This document shows, in pieces, positions 7,811-16,173 of a DNA stretch of 51,895 nt. The position numbers were made by a program, and so were the translations under genes. Position 1 is the first letter of the stretch, and each line of letters starts with the position of its first letter. The stretch comes from Marseilla massiliensis. Lineage in GTDB: Bacteria; Bacteroidota; Bacteroidia; Bacteroidales; Bacteroidaceae. The notes under the pieces were generated by a model. It worked only from the letters and a program-made list of their open reading frames with translations, was not told the origin of the DNA and searched no databases. The DNA is taken from positions 1 through 51,895 of the forward strand of contig NZ_JACJJG010000013.1 of assembly GCF_016899855.1 (NCBI RefSeq), in the 5' to 3' direction.

Positions 7811-8731
7811 ATGTGGCTTTTATTAGCGTTTCTTTCGGCTGTATTACTCGGCTTTTACGACTCATTCAAGAAAAAGTCGCTTGATGGGAATGCCGTTATT
7901 CCCGTATTGTTTCTTAACACTTTATTCTCTTCGCTGATATTCCTTCCGTTCATCTTCTTGTCGGCCAATACTACGGCACTTGACGGTTCGATATTCTATG
8001 TGCCGGCAGGCGGCGGATGGGAGGTGCATAAATACATTATATTAAAGAGCCTTATCGTACTGTCATCATGGGTGCTCGGCTATTTCGGGATGAAACATTT
8101 GCCGCTGACAATAGTCGGCCCGATTAACGCCACACGCCCAGTGATGGTGCTTGTGGGTGCGTTTATCGTGTTTGGCGAGCGCCTTAACGTTTATCAGTGG
8201 ATAGGAGTAGCGCTGGCGGTAGCTTCATTTTTTATGTTGAGCCGTAGCGGCAAGAAGGAGGGTATCGACTTTAAGCACGACCGTTGGATATATTTTATCG
8301 TACTGGCAGCGTTCCTCGGTGCGGTAAGCGGCCTTTACGACAAGTACCTGATGGCTCCGGTGGAGAGCGGCGGGGTAGGGCTTGAACCTATGGTTGTACA
8401 GAGTTGGTATAACATTTATCAATGTTTTATGATGGGGGCAATGCTGTTACTTCTGTGGTGGCCAAAGAGAAAACACACCACTCCGTTCCGTTGGGACTGG
8501 TGCATAATATTCATCAGCGTATTCCTCAGTGCCGCCGATTTTGTGTATTTCTATGCATTGAGCATGCCGGACGCAATGATTAGTATAGTGTCGATGGTAA
8601 GGCGCGGCAGCGTTATAGTATCATTCCTGTTTGGAGCGGCCCTTCTGCATGAGAAGAATCTCAAGAGTAAGGTAGTAGACCTAATTCTTGTGCTTCTCGG
8701 AATGGTGTTCCTATATATCGGCTCGCATTAA
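7811..8731 (+). CDS. EamA/DMT-family membrane transporter
   Basis: A 306-residue, very hydrophobic protein with about ten predicted membrane segments in two similar halves, the drug/metabolite transporter (EamA) layout. It starts MWLLLAFLSAVLLGFYDSFK; the first half ends near VGAFIVFGERLNVYQWIGVA, which is the recurring EamA motif (a glutamate-bearing turn before the next helix), and the equivalent second-half motif is FGAALLHEKNLKSKVVDLI. Family members export or import small metabolites, often amino acids, sugars or nucleotide derivatives; the substrate cannot be read from sequence. It follows truA by 83 bp and precedes dapA, which has its own promoter. Confidence 0.85.
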   Translation: MWLLLAFLSAVLLGFYDSFKKKSLDGNAVIPVLFLNTLFSSLIFLPFIFLSANTTALDGSIFYVPAGGGWEVHKYIILKSLIVLSSWVLGYFGMKHLPLTIVGPINATRPVMVLVGAFIVFGERLNVYQWIGVALAVASFFMLSRSGKKEGIDFKHDRWIYFIVLAAFLGAVSGLYDKYLMAPVESGGVGLEPMVVQSWYNIYQCFMMGAMLLLLWWPKRKHTTPFRWDWCIIFISVFLSAADFVYFYALSMPDAMISIVSMVRRGSVIVSFLFGAALLHEKNLKSKVVDLILVLLGMVFLYIGSH

Positions 8732-8781
8732 TTTGGGGAATGTACAAGTGTTTGAATGTCTGCTAAAAAACAACAATTTGT

Positions 8782-8812
8782 TTTGATTTTTAACGTAAAA
8801 ATAGTATTTTTG
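8782..8812 (+). promoter_or_regulatory. dapA promoter
   Basis: -33 TTTG (8782-8785) and -7 TATTTTTG (8805-8812) are separated by 19 bp, the expected Bacteroidetes spacing. The ATG of dapA is 34 bp beyond the -7 element. Confidence 0.8.
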
Positions 8813-8846
8813 CATCCGAATTATTAAGAAAAAGACATTATATCTT

Positions 8847-9731
8847 ATGGCTCATAACATATTTAAAGGCCTTGGCATAGCCCTTGTCACACCTTTTACT
8901 TCTGACGGTGCAGTGGACTATGCAGCGCTGAAGAGACTCTTGGATTATCAGCTTGCCAATGGCGCCGACTTTTTTTGCATACTTGCCACAACGGGAGAGA
9001 CCCCTACATTGACAAGGGATGAAAAACAGAAAATAAAAGAACTTGTTGTCGGAACGGTAGGTAGTAAGGTGCCAATACTGATGGGCTGTGGAGGCAATAA
9101 TACAGCCGAGGTCGTAAATGAGCTTAATACGGGCGATTTTTCCGGTATTGACGGTATATTGAGCGTCTGTCCGTATTACAACAAACCTTCCCAGGAGGGT
9201 CTTTATCAACACTTCAAGGCAATAGCCGCGGCAACTAAACTGCCGGTGGTGTTGTACAATGTGCCAGGACGTACTGGCGTGGACCTCAAGGCTGAGACTA
9301 CAGTAAGACTTGCGCGTGACTGCCAGAACATAGTGGCGATAAAAGAGGCTAGCGGCAGTCTTGAGCAGGTGGACGAAATCATAAAGAACAAACCTGACTC
9401 GTTTGACGTAATCAGCGGCGACGACGCCCTTACCTTCCCGATGATAGCGTGCGGCGCGGCCGGCGTGATTTCGGTTATCGGTAATGCCCTGCCTAAGGAA
9501 TTCTCGCGCATGATACGCCTTGAAATGAACGGCGAAATGGAGAGCGCACGCAAGATACATCACAAATTTACCGACTTGTTCAGCCTCCTGTTCGTAGACG
9601 GAAATCCTGCCGGCGTAAAAGCCATGCTTCACGAAATGGGCATGATAGAGAACGTTCTACGCCTGCCGCTCGTGCCGACACGCCTCACAACAATGCAGAA
9701 AATAAGCGAGTGCCTGAAGTTCAGGCTTTAG
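8847..9731 (+). CDS. dapA: 4-hydroxy-tetrahydrodipicolinate synthase
   Basis: A 294-residue TIM-barrel enzyme of normal length that condenses pyruvate with aspartate semialdehyde, the first step of the diaminopimelate/lysine branch. The Schiff-base lysine is K166 in VAIKEASGS; the proton-relay tyrosine is Y137 in VVLYNVPGRTG, and the pyruvate-binding TTGE motif is at 48-51. It sits alone, with its own promoter and a very strong hairpin right after the stop. The product feeds peptidoglycan cross-links and lysine. Confidence 0.97.
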   Translation: MAHNIFKGLGIALVTPFTSDGAVDYAALKRLLDYQLANGADFFCILATTGETPTLTRDEKQKIKELVVGTVGSKVPILMGCGGNNTAEVVNELNTGDFSGIDGILSVCPYYNKPSQEGLYQHFKAIAAATKLPVVLYNVPGRTGVDLKAETTVRLARDCQNIVAIKEASGSLEQVDEIIKNKPDSFDVISGDDALTFPMIACGAAGVISVIGNALPKEFSRMIRLEMNGEMESARKIHHKFTDLFSLLFVDGNPAGVKAMLHEMGMIENVLRLPLVPTRLTTMQKISECLKFRL

Positions 9732-9743
9732 TGAAATACGCTT

Positions 9744-9802
9744 AATTACAACGCAAAAGGTGGCCTTTCATAAGACGAAAGGCCACCTTTTGCGTTGTAA
9801 TT
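9744..9802. repeat. 22-bp-phased repeat family, locus B: perfect 26-bp-arm hairpin after dapA
   Basis: Arms 9744-9769 and 9777-9802 are exact reverse complements around a 7-nt loop. Inside are two opposed modules, cores GGTGGCC (centre 9762) and GGCCACC (centre 9784), 22 bp apart. It begins 12 bp after the dapA stop and between converging genes, so it probably also acts as a terminator, although no long T-run follows. Confidence 0.85.
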
Positions 9803-9941
9803 CACGACTGTTTAATAGCGAATGAAAGTTATGAGAGCATCGTTTGATTGCTTAAAGCTAAATTACTGATTCAGAGCGCCATAAAAATATGCCGCCATTG
9901 GCCCTCTGTCTACAAGAAATCGGCACCTGTAATTAACCAAT

Positions 9942-9973
9942 AAAAAAGGCACACCGATTGGTGTGCCTTTTTG
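9942..9973 (-). terminator. Terminator of rubrerythrin gene
   Basis: A perfect 13-bp stem (AAAAAGGCACACC, 9943-9955, with GGTGTGCCTTTTT, 9960-9972) and GATT loop. On the minus strand it ends in a T-run 20 bp after the rubrerythrin stop; it could work in both directions. Confidence 0.88.
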
Positions 9974-9992
9974 TTAAGATAATCAAACGAGA

Positions 9993-10535
9993 TTAATAGT
10001 TCTCTGCCTTAATCTGGAAGAAGCTCTGCGGATGGTTGCAAACGGGGCAAATCTTGGGAGCGTTCTTGCCGATAACGATGTGGCCGCAGTTAGCGCACTG
10101 CCAGATAGCATCACCATCTTTAGAGAATACTTTTTGCTCGTTTACATTGCCAAGCAGCTTGCGATAACGCTCTTCGTGAGCCTTTTCGATTGCGCCAACC
10201 ATGCGGAATTTAGCGGCAATCTCCTTGAAGCCTTCCTCGTCAGCTTCCTTCGCCATGCGGTCGTACATGTCAGTCCACTCGAAATTTTCGCCTGCTGCGG
10301 CAGCCTCGAGATTGCTTGCGGTATCCTTGATGTCACCGCCCTCGAGGTACTTGAACCACAGTTTAGCGTGTTCTTTCTCGTTTCTTGCTGTCTCTTCGAA
10401 AATGTCTGCTATTTGCTCGAAACCTTCTTTTCTTGCTTTTGAAGCGAAATAGGTGTATTTGTTACGTGCTTGCGACTCGCCTGCGAAAGCTTCCTGCAGG
10501 TTCTTCTCTGTCTTTGTTCCTTTCAAATCTTTCAT
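9993..10535 (-). CDS. rbr: Rubrerythrin
   Basis: A 180-residue two-domain peroxide-detoxifying protein of anaerobes. The N-terminal four-helix ferritin-like domain carries the diiron ligands E20, E53 and H56 of the EKEH motif, and E117 and H120 of EKAH; the C-terminal rubredoxin domain carries C147-x-x-C150 and C163-x-x-C166. It reduces hydrogen peroxide to water using electrons passed through the rubredoxin iron. It has its own predicted promoter and a strong terminator. The content points to an oxygen-sensitive host that needs peroxide defence; a Bcp peroxiredoxin is also encoded in this window. Confidence 0.96.
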   Translation of the reverse strand: MKDLKGTKTEKNLQEAFAGESQARNKYTYFASKARKEGFEQIADIFEETARNEKEHAKLWFKYLEGGDIKDTASNLEAAAAGENFEWTDMYDRMAKEADEEGFKEIAAKFRMVGAIEKAHEERYRKLLGNVNEQKVFSKDGDAIWQCANCGHIVIGKNAPKICPVCNHPQSFFQIKAENY

Positions 10536-10643
10536 GATGCTTTTGCTTTAAATTTTTATTTGTTTATACTCTATTATTTTCGTGACCTCGAAGTGTTAAT
10601 TGAAATAATTTCTTATCTTAATGTCATAAGAGGTTCACTTATG

Positions 10644-10651
10644 CAAAGTTA
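10644..10651 (-). promoter_or_regulatory. Candidate -7 element for rubrerythrin
   Basis: TAACTTTG on the minus strand fits TAnnTTTG and lies about 110 bp upstream of the start. No good -33 TTTG is found, and the resulting leader would be about 100 nt. Confidence 0.4.
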
Positions 10652-10694
10652 AGCAATTAAAGTCAAACGGGCACAATCTATTGTGTTTTTTTAA

Positions 10695-11735
10695 TTAAAT
10701 TGTTATTTCCCCGCATATGGAGCGGCTCATGTAGTTCCTAACAATCTTGTTATCGGTGAAATTGCCTTGCAGGCACATGAGCTTGGTTACGGCGCACTCA
10801 ACGGTGCTGTCAAAACCACTTATTACTCCAGTGCTTTTCAGTCTGTAACCGGTGTCATATCTTGTCATTTCAACTTTGCCGGCAAGGCATTGGCTGATGT
10901 TCACTATCGTAACTCCGCGTCGGCTTGCTTGTTGGAGAATCCTGGTAAGCCATGGCTTCTTTGGCGCGTTGCCGCTGCCGAAGCTGCGCATTACTATAGA
11001 CCGAAGTTCTGGGGCATCAAGTACGTGGCGTATGATGTTTTCTTGGAGTCCGGGGAATAGCGAGAATACAACGACATTGGGGTCTATTGCAGTATGTGGT
11101 ATCATTGGCTTGTTGAAGTCCGGTTTCAGGATATGGTCAACGTTGTAAACAATGTTGACACCGGCTTCAGCAAGGTGTGGAAAGTTGAACGATTCGAAAG
11201 CATTGAATCCGTCGGCGTTTGTTTTTGTTGCCCTGTTGCCTCGCAGCAGTTTGCCGCTGAAGTAAATGCATACCTCGGGAACGATGGCTGTACCGTCGCT
11301 GTTAACGGCCGAGGCAATCTCAATACTTGTTATGAGGTTCTCCTTTCCGTCAGTGCGCAGTTGGTTGATGGGTAACTGGCTACCTGTGAGTATTACAGGC
11401 TTGGTCAGATTCTCAAGCATGAATGACAGTGCTGAAGCAGTGTAAGCCATTGTGTCAGTTCCGTGTAAAATAACGAAACCGTCATATTGGTCATATCTTT
11501 CGGCTATGATTCTTACCAGCTGCGACCATAATCTTGGGGACATGTCGCTCGAGTCGATAGGTTGCGTGAACTGGTATGTCTCTACGGCGGTCTTTAGCAT
11601 GCTGAATTCAGGAAGACAGCTCACCAGGTGGTTAAGGTCGAGGGGTTCCAACACTCCCGTTTCCGGGTTCTTTCCCATGCCGATAGTCCCTCCGGTGTAT
11701 ATCAGTAATACTCTATTGTTTTTATTATTATTCAT
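10695..11735 (-). CDS. ansA: Type I L-asparaginase
   Basis: I start at the ATG ending at 11735 (346 residues, beginning MNNNKNNRVLLIYTGGTIG). An upstream in-frame ATG at 11789 is rejected because it overlaps the predicted -7 element. The catalytic threonine lies in YTGGTIG (about T17) and the second active-site triad in HGTDTMAYTASAL; VILTGSQLP follows, as in the family. It hydrolyses asparagine to aspartate and ammonia. No signal peptide is seen, so a cytoplasmic enzyme is likely. It is divergent from uxaC, with the two promoters back to back. Confidence 0.93.
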   Translation of the reverse strand: MNNNKNNRVLLIYTGGTIGMGKNPETGVLEPLDLNHLVSCLPEFSMLKTAVETYQFTQPIDSSDMSPRLWSQLVRIIAERYDQYDGFVILHGTDTMAYTASALSFMLENLTKPVILTGSQLPINQLRTDGKENLITSIEIASAVNSDGTAIVPEVCIYFSGKLLRGNRATKTNADGFNAFESFNFPHLAEAGVNIVYNVDHILKPDFNKPMIPHTAIDPNVVVFSLFPGLQENIIRHVLDAPELRSIVMRSFGSGNAPKKPWLTRILQQASRRGVTIVNISQCLAGKVEMTRYDTGYRLKSTGVISGFDSTVECAVTKLMCLQGNFTDNKIVRNYMSRSICGEITI

Positions 11736-11786
11736 TTGCGAAATAGAATAGCTGAGTTCGACATCGTTTACGTAATTTATTTTGTG

Positions 11787-11817
11787 CAAATATAGCTTAA
11801 TTTACTCTGAAATCAAA
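11787..11817 (-). promoter_or_regulatory. Asparaginase promoter
   Basis: On the minus strand -33 TTTG (11817-11814) and -7 TATATTTG (11794-11787) are 19 bp apart. Transcription would start near 11781, which supports the shorter asparaginase start. Confidence 0.78.
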
Positions 11818-11827
11818 AAAAATAATG

Positions 11828-11835
11828 TATATTTG
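11828..11835 (+). promoter_or_regulatory. uxaC -7 element
   Basis: TATATTTG matches the consensus and lies 58 bp upstream of the uxaC ATG. It is only 10 bp from the -33 box of the divergent asparaginase promoter, so polymerase binding at the two could interfere. Confidence 0.62.
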
Positions 11836-11893
11836 CATAAATAAAAACTTGATACTACTAATTTATAATTAACACTTTAAATAAAACACAAAC

Positions 11894-13297
11894 ATGAAAA
11901 AATTTATGGATGAAAACTTCCTGCTGGAAACTGCTACAGCCCAGGATTTATTTCATAATCATGCGGCAAAGATGCCGATTATAGACTATCATTGTCATCT
12001 TATTCCGGAGATGGTTGCCAATGACCATAAGTTTAAGAGCATAACCGAACTTTGGTTAGGCGGCGACCATTATAAATGGCGTGCGATGCGTACTAACGGA
12101 GTGGAGGAGAAATATTGTACCGGCACAGAAACTAGCGATTGGGAAAAATTTGAGAAGTGGGCAGAGACCGTTCCGTATACTTTGCGTAACCCGCTTTACC
12201 ATTGGACCCATCTCGAACTTAAGACGGCTTTTGGCATAGATAAGTTGCTGAGCCCAAAGACAGCAAGGGAAATATATGACGAATGTAATGAGAAATTGCA
12301 ACAGCCTGGATACACCGCACGTGGATTCATGCGTCGTTATAATGTAGAATGTGTCTGCACGACAGACGACCCAATTGATGATCTGAGATATCATAAGCAA
12401 ACACGTGAGAGCGGTTTCGAGATAAAGATGATTCCCGCATGGCGTCCGGATAAAGCAATGGCTGTAGACAACGCTAAGGCTTTCGCTGATTATGTAACTC
12501 GTCTTGGCGAAGTGGCAGGTGTAACAATATCAAAATTCCAGGATCTCGTTGACGCCCTGCAGAAGCGTCATGATTTCTTCAACGAGAATGGTTGTCGTCT
12601 GTCAGACCATGGAATAGAAGAGTTTTATGATGAGCCTTATACCGACAGCCAGATTGAAACGATATTCGAAAAGGCTATGCGCGGTCAGGAGTTGTCACAA
12701 CTGGAAATACGTCAGTTCAAGCACTGTATGCTAACTGTGTTTGCCGAGATGGATTATGACAGCGATTGGACACAACAATACCATTATGGAGCTATACGTG
12801 ACAATAACAGCCTGATGTTTAAGAAGCTCGGTCCTGATACCGGATTTGACTCTATCGGAGAATTTAATACGGCAAAGGCCATGAGCCATTTCCTTGACCA
12901 TCTTAATGCTGAGGGCAAGCTCACGCGTACCATATTATATACATTGAATCCTTGTGCTAATGAGGTTATTGCTACAATGCTTGGCAATTTCCAGGATGGT
13001 TCTTGTCCGGGTAAAATACAATTTGGTAGCGGATGGTGGTTTAATGACCAGCTTGACGGCATGACAAGACAGATGAATGCCTTGTCTGTTCTCGGTCTCT
13101 TGAGCCGTTTCGTCGGAATGTTGACGGACAGCCGCTCGTTCTTGTCGTATCCGCGCCATGAGTATTTCCGCCGTCTGTTATGTAATCTGCTTGGTAATGA
13201 TGTAGAAAAGGGATTGCTTCCGGACGATAAGGAAATCCTGTACCGCATGGTTGAGGATATAAGTTACTACAATGCGAAAAATTACTTTAAGTTTTAA
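11894..13297 (+). CDS. uxaC: Glucuronate isomerase (uronate isomerase)
   Basis: A 467-residue enzyme of normal UxaC length from the amidohydrolase-like TIM-barrel group. The metal-binding motif is H33-C-H35 in IIDYHCHLIPE, followed by the family segments LGGDHYKWRAMR and CTTDDPIDDLRYH. It converts glucuronate to fructuronate or galacturonate to tagaturonate, the first step of uronate use after pectin or glucuronan breakdown. The usual partners (uxaA, uxaB, kdgK, transporter) are not adjacent. It has its own promoter and a terminator directly after it, so it is a single-gene unit. Confidence 0.96.
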   Translation: MKKFMDENFLLETATAQDLFHNHAAKMPIIDYHCHLIPEMVANDHKFKSITELWLGGDHYKWRAMRTNGVEEKYCTGTETSDWEKFEKWAETVPYTLRNPLYHWTHLELKTAFGIDKLLSPKTAREIYDECNEKLQQPGYTARGFMRRYNVECVCTTDDPIDDLRYHKQTRESGFEIKMIPAWRPDKAMAVDNAKAFADYVTRLGEVAGVTISKFQDLVDALQKRHDFFNENGCRLSDHGIEEFYDEPYTDSQIETIFEKAMRGQELSQLEIRQFKHCMLTVFAEMDYDSDWTQQYHYGAIRDNNSLMFKKLGPDTGFDSIGEFNTAKAMSHFLDHLNAEGKLTRTILYTLNPCANEVIATMLGNFQDGSCPGKIQFGSGWWFNDQLDGMTRQMNALSVLGLLSRFVGMLTDSRSFLSYPRHEYFRRLLCNLLGNDVEKGLLPDDKEILYRMVEDISYYNAKNYFKF

Positions 13298-13311
13298 ATT
13301 TTAAAACAGAT

Positions 13312-13352
13312 AAAAGCCTCTTCTGCTCCATTTGGGCGGGAGAGGCTTTTTT
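13312..13352 (+). terminator. Terminator of uxaC
   Basis: AAAAGCCTCT (13312-13321) pairs with AGAGGCTTTT (13341-13350), followed by further T residues. It begins 14 bp after the uxaC stop. Confidence 0.85.
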
Positions 13353-13374
13353 AAGCTATTTAATTTATTAAATA

Positions 13375-13406
13375 TTTGTGGGTTTCGGAAAATAAAAGTA
13401 TTTTTG
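13375..13406 (+). promoter_or_regulatory. Promoter of the polysaccharide-export gene / glmS unit
   Basis: -33 TTTG (13375-13378) and -7 TATTTTTG (13399-13406) are 20 bp apart, 35 bp upstream of the chosen ATG at 13442. Confidence 0.8.
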
Positions 13407-13441
13407 CAAAGTTTTACGATTTTATTACAACACATAAATTT

Positions 13442-14239
13442 ATGAAGAAGTTACTAAACGTGGTGTTATTTGCCGTATTATGCTTCATTTTAGGGAGCTG
13501 TGCCAGCGGTAAGCATATTGCTTATTTTCAGAATGCCGACTCAGTAAGCCTTGAAGCTTCTAAAGGACTTTTTGACGCACGAATAATGCCAAAAGACTTG
13601 CTTACGATTACAGTAAGTACCACAGACCCTAAGGCAGCGACGCCTTTCAACCTGTCAGTTACCAACACATTGAATTCTTCAGGAGTTTTGTCTACGGGAG
13701 GTGGTGCCCTACAAACTTATCTTGTTGATAATGACGGATATATTAATTTTCCGGTAGTCGGCGCTATCAAGGTTGGCGGATTTACTAAGCGCCAGTGTGA
13801 GAATGCAATTAGGGAGAAGATTCTTCCATATATGTCAAAGACTGAGAATCCTATAGTTACGGTAAGGATGGCAAGTTTTAAAGTCGGAGTAGGCGGCGAG
13901 GTAAAGTCACCCGGAGTATATACTGTGGACCAGGAGAAAATCAGTGTGCTTGAAGCGTTGGCCAGAGCCGGTGACATGACGATATACGGTAGGCGTGAGA
14001 ACGTATTGCTTGTGCGTGAGGATTCAACAGGCCAGAAATCGTTTCACAGACTGAATTTGAATGATGCAAACTTGATAAATTCTCCGTATTATTATTTGCA
14101 TCAGAACGATTATATTTATGTTGAACCTAACAAAGTGCAGGCACAGAACTCGGCAATTGGTTCGAGTGTGACGATTTGGTTCTCGGTATTGAGCGTTGTT
14201 ACGTCTGTTGCATCTTTGGTCGTTAACGTATTAAGATAA
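13442..14239 (+). CDS. Wza-type polysaccharide export lipoprotein
   Basis: The start at 13442 (265 residues) is preferred because it gives an immediate lipoprotein signal peptide, MKKLLNVVLFAVLCFILGSC; an upstream in-frame ATG at 13376 overlaps the promoter. After the lipobox cysteine come a Poly_export domain (about 35-125, with DLLTITVSTTDP and DNDGYINFPVVGAI) and an SLBB domain (VGGEVKSPGVYTVD, about 140-215). A C-terminal hydrophobic helix ends the protein (TIWFSVLSVVTSVASLVVNV), as in outer-membrane export channels. Such proteins form the pore for capsule or exopolysaccharide export. No other capsule gene is adjacent. Only 8 bp separate it from glmS, so the two are probably co-transcribed; GlmS supplies the amino-sugar precursor. 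Confidence 0.88.
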   Translation: MKKLLNVVLFAVLCFILGSCASGKHIAYFQNADSVSLEASKGLFDARIMPKDLLTITVSTTDPKAATPFNLSVTNTLNSSGVLSTGGGALQTYLVDNDGYINFPVVGAIKVGGFTKRQCENAIREKILPYMSKTENPIVTVRMASFKVGVGGEVKSPGVYTVDQEKISVLEALARAGDMTIYGRRENVLLVREDSTGQKSFHRLNLNDANLINSPYYYLHQNDYIYVEPNKVQAQNSAIGSSVTIWFSVLSVVTSVASLVVNVLR

Positions 14240-14247
14240 TATAGAAC

Positions 14248-16092
14248 ATGTGTGGCATTGTTGGCTATTTGGGAACAAAAGACGCTTTCCCAATCCTAAT
14301 GAAGGGACTTGGACGGCTCGAATATCGCGGTTACGATAGTGCGGGTACGGCCTTGTTGAATTCAAACGGCGGATTGAGCGTGTATAAGACAAAAGGCAAA
14401 GTTGCAGACTTGACAGCATTCTGTAATGACAAGGATGTGTCAGGTACGGTCGGCATTGCCCATACCAGATGGGCCACACATGGAGAACCTTCATCCGTTA
14501 ATGCCCATCCGCATTATTCGGAATCAAAAAATCTAGCAATCATTCATAATGGCATAATCGAGAATTACGCTGATTTAAAACGTAAATTGCGTGAAAAAGG
14601 TTTGTCATTTCGTTCTGATACGGATACGGAAGTCCTTGTGCAGCTTATTGAATATGTACAGACAAAGAAAAATCTTGACTTGCTTACAGCTGTTCAACTT
14701 GCATTGCATGAGGTAATTGGCGCTTATGCGATAGCGCTTCTAGACAAGCGTGAGCCTAACCAGATTATTGCTGCATGTAGACAAAGTCCTTTAGTAATAG
14801 GAGTCGGTGACAATGAGTTTTTTTTAGCTTCAGATGCAAGTCCTATTATCGAGTATACGGATAAGGTTGTGTATCTTGAGGACGGTAGTATTGCCGTTAT
14901 GCGTAAAGGCGAGGATCTGAAGGTTGTCAATATATTGAATCGTGAACTTTTCCCTAAAATACAAACTGTAGATTTAGATTTAGGTCAGATTGAGAAAGGT
15001 GGATATCCTCATTTTATGTTGAAAGAGATATTCGAACAACCTGAATGTCTGACAAATTGTATGCGGGGGCGTGTAAATGTTGAAGCTACCAATGTAACCT
15101 TAAGCGCTGTTATTGACTATAAAAAACAGTTGCTTTCAGCCAAAAGGATAATAATCGTTGGTTGTGGAACGTCATGGCATGCAGGATTAATTGGAAAACA
15201 GATAATCGAGAGCCTTTGCAGAATTCCTGTTGAAGTTGAATATGCAAGTGAATTTAGATATAGAAATCCTGTTGTAACTGATAAGGATATTGTTGTTGCA
15301 ATATCCCAAAGTGGTGAAACAGCCGATACTTTGGCTGCCGTAAGGCTGGCTAAACAATGTGGTGCGTTCATTTATGGGATTTGTAATGTTATTGGAGCCA
15401 GCATTCCTCGTGCGACGGACACGGGCTCATATATTCATGTCGGGCCAGAAATTGGCGTGGCATCTACAAAAGCGTTTACTGGTCAGGTGACGGTTTTGAC
15501 AATGCTTGCCTTGGCTTTGGCAAAGGAGCGTGGTACGGTTGATGATGATACATATTTCAGTATTGTCAGGGAATTGAGCGTAATACCTCAAAAAATGCAG
15601 GAAACTCTTGAGCTGAATGACCGTATCGCAATGTTGAGTCGGATATTTACTTATGCGCGTAATTTCTTGTATTTAGGTCGAGGTTATAATTATCCTGTTG
15701 CCCTTGAGGGAGCATTGAAATTGAAGGAAATCAGTTATATTCATGCTGAAGGCTACCCTGCGGCAGAAATGAAGCATGGTCCAATCGCCTTGATCGATTC
15801 TGATATGCCTGTGGTCGTAATTGCGACACGTAATTCAATGTATGAAAAAGTATTGAGTAATATTCAAGAAATAAAAGCGCGTAAGGGAAAAGTTATCGCT
15901 TTGGTAACAAAAGGTGATGATACAATAAGCAAGATGGTTGACGAGGTGATAGAGCTACCGGATACGCAAGAGTGTCTTGAACCGTTGGTAGCTACAATCC
16001 CTTTGCAATTATTGGCTTATCATATAGCTGTCTGCAAAGGTAAAAATGTAGATCAGCCTAGGAATTTGGCAAAGTCTGTAACAGTAGAATAA
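14248..16092 (+). CDS. glmS: Glutamine--fructose-6-phosphate aminotransferase
   Basis: A 614-residue enzyme of the usual length. The N-terminal Ntn glutaminase domain begins M-C-GIVGYLG, with Cys2 exposed as nucleophile after removal of Met1; RLEYRGYDSAG and HTRWATHG follow. The C-terminal half holds two SIS sugar-phosphate isomerase domains (GCGTSWHAG, SQSGETADT, LGRGYNYPVALEGALKLKE) and ends with the typical LAKSVTVE. It makes glucosamine-6-phosphate from fructose-6-phosphate and glutamine, the entry to UDP-GlcNAc, peptidoglycan and LPS. It follows the export lipoprotein by 8 bp and precedes three more glutamine-dependent enzymes or subunits. Confidence 0.98.
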   Translation: MCGIVGYLGTKDAFPILMKGLGRLEYRGYDSAGTALLNSNGGLSVYKTKGKVADLTAFCNDKDVSGTVGIAHTRWATHGEPSSVNAHPHYSESKNLAIIHNGIIENYADLKRKLREKGLSFRSDTDTEVLVQLIEYVQTKKNLDLLTAVQLALHEVIGAYAIALLDKREPNQIIAACRQSPLVIGVGDNEFFLASDASPIIEYTDKVVYLEDGSIAVMRKGEDLKVVNILNRELFPKIQTVDLDLGQIEKGGYPHFMLKEIFEQPECLTNCMRGRVNVEATNVTLSAVIDYKKQLLSAKRIIIVGCGTSWHAGLIGKQIIESLCRIPVEVEYASEFRYRNPVVTDKDIVVAISQSGETADTLAAVRLAKQCGAFIYGICNVIGASIPRATDTGSYIHVGPEIGVASTKAFTGQVTVLTMLALALAKERGTVDDDTYFSIVRELSVIPQKMQETLELNDRIAMLSRIFTYARNFLYLGRGYNYPVALEGALKLKEISYIHAEGYPAAEMKHGPIALIDSDMPVVVIATRNSMYEKVLSNIQEIKARKGKVIALVTKGDDTISKMVDEVIELPDTQECLEPLVATIPLQLLAYHIAVCKGKNVDQPRNLAKSVTVE

Positions 16093-16105
16093 TTATTAAT
16101 GTGGG

Positions 16106-16161
16106 AAGCTAATGTGTCGTGGTTAAATATATTTATGATATGTCATGTCCGTTAGCTTTTT
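16106..16161 (+). terminator. Weak terminator or attenuator-like hairpin after glmS
   Basis: AAGCTAA (16106-16112) can pair with TTAGCTT (16152-16158), followed by TTT. The stem is short and the loop long (39 nt), so it may give only partial termination before the PurF-like gene. Confidence 0.35.
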
Positions 16162-16173
16162 AAATCTTATATA

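Noticed and set aside
8838..9632. Open frame of 264 codons antisense to dapA
   Set aside because: dapA has all catalytic residues and a promoter; the antisense frame shows no family motif.
10852..11148. Plus-strand frames within the asparaginase gene
   Set aside because: They are shadows of the asparaginase reading frame, which has its catalytic motifs intact.
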